A DNA stretch of 64,000 nt. Origin: [Clostridium] aminophilum. GTDB taxonomy: Bacteria; Bacillota; Clostridia; Lachnospirales; Lachnospiraceae. The translations under genes and the position numbers were made by a program. The notes beneath the pieces are model-generated. The model was not told the origin of the DNA, made no database searches, and was given only the letters and a program-made list of their open reading frames with translations. The DNA lies in contig NZ_FOIL01000007.1 of assembly GCF_900101295.1 (NCBI RefSeq), positions 1 through 64,000 on the forward strand. The letters run 5' to 3'. Of the stretch, positions 63,903 through 64,000 are shown piece after piece (within the stretch, counting starts at the first letter, position 1; the number at the start of each line of letters is the position of its first letter).

Positions 63903-64000
63903 TTACCTTGTCTGCTTCTCATCCCATTCCGTAAGACTGTGGTTGATAAACAGAAGCAGCCGATAGATGACCAGGGTGGTGACGGTGGTGAAAATCACTT
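63903..64000 (-). CDS. mreD: C-terminal end of MreD-like rod-shape protein (partial)
   Basis: The last 32 codons are visible; the gene runs off the window. The sequence ends with a membrane segment (VIFTTVTTLVIYRLLLFIN) and a charged tail, WDEKQTR. The position directly before mrdA is that of mreD in the mreBCD-mrdA order. Given the short stretch, this rests mainly on context. Confidence 0.6.
   Translation of the reverse strand, partial: VIFTTVTTLVIYRLLLFINHSLTEWDEKQTR

Overview
The window looks like a chromosomal segment of a Gram-positive anaerobe of the class Clostridia, most likely Lachnospiraceae or a close relative. Pointers to this are choline-binding-type cell-wall repeats on secreted proteins, a SepF/LspA/RluD/HlyD-like division cluster beside mrdA-rodA-mgsA, a TIGR03905-type TSCPD protein, a PfoR-like EIIC protein and strong AGGAGG ribosome binding sites. 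This assignment rests on gene content and style only; no rRNA or other taxonomic marker is present. I saw no CRISPR array, tRNA or rRNA.

Layout. 1-4.3 kb: AT-rich accessory DNA with a transposase tail at the edge, an XRE regulator, a zinc-ribbon gene broken by an amber codon, three secreted proteins and a DUF4230 membrane protein with a frameshifted start. 4.4-8.3 kb (minus strand): a CAP-domain cell-wall protein behind a membrane HD-GYP protein, then an EIIC-type membrane protein. 8.8-16.4 kb: a three-gene operon led by a 1634-residue protein that joins HD, helical-repeat, NadD-like nucleotidyltransferase and phosphoribosyltransferase-like parts, followed by a lactate/malate-dehydrogenase-like protein and an FMN-reductase-like protein. 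This is the best candidate in the window for an undescribed system. 16.4-17.4 kb: a tyrosine recombinase. 17.7-24.0 kb: an F1Fo ATP synthase operon (atpB-E-F-[H']A-G-D-C) in which the delta subunit survives only as a C-terminal-domain-like segment fused to alpha, and in which the atpB-atpE spacer holds four hairpins.

24.2-27.9 kb: a small secreted protein, a DUF234-type ATPase with a degenerate nuclease domain and an NlpC/P60 peptidase. 28.2-34.4 kb: an AT-rich island with two large superfamily 1 helicases (COG1112/Upf1-like and HelD/UvrD-like) and a HigBA toxin-antitoxin pair, a plausible defence island. 34.6-48.5 kb: carboxylate uptake and metabolism. A two-component system (37.7-34.6 kb) diverges from a CitMHS citrate transporter whose promoter carries three TGTCA direct repeats of PhoB-box type; an isocitrate/isopropylmalate dehydrogenase follows. 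Further on are a TSCPD protein, a Nif11-like small protein, a LysR regulator, two membrane proteins and a UroD-like/TctC/TctB/TctA operon.

48.8-53.6 kb: a DNA-binding protein, a large secreted metalloprotease-like protein, a GNAT protein and a cytidylate-kinase-like protein. 53.9-64 kb (minus strand): cell division and elongation genes (mreD end, mrdA, rodA, a methylglyoxal synthase homologue lacking two catalytic aspartates, a D,D-carboxypeptidase, a small P-loop protein, an HlyD-like protein, sepF, lspA, rluD). Most long antisense reading frames opposite the GC-richer genes are shadows and were left out.
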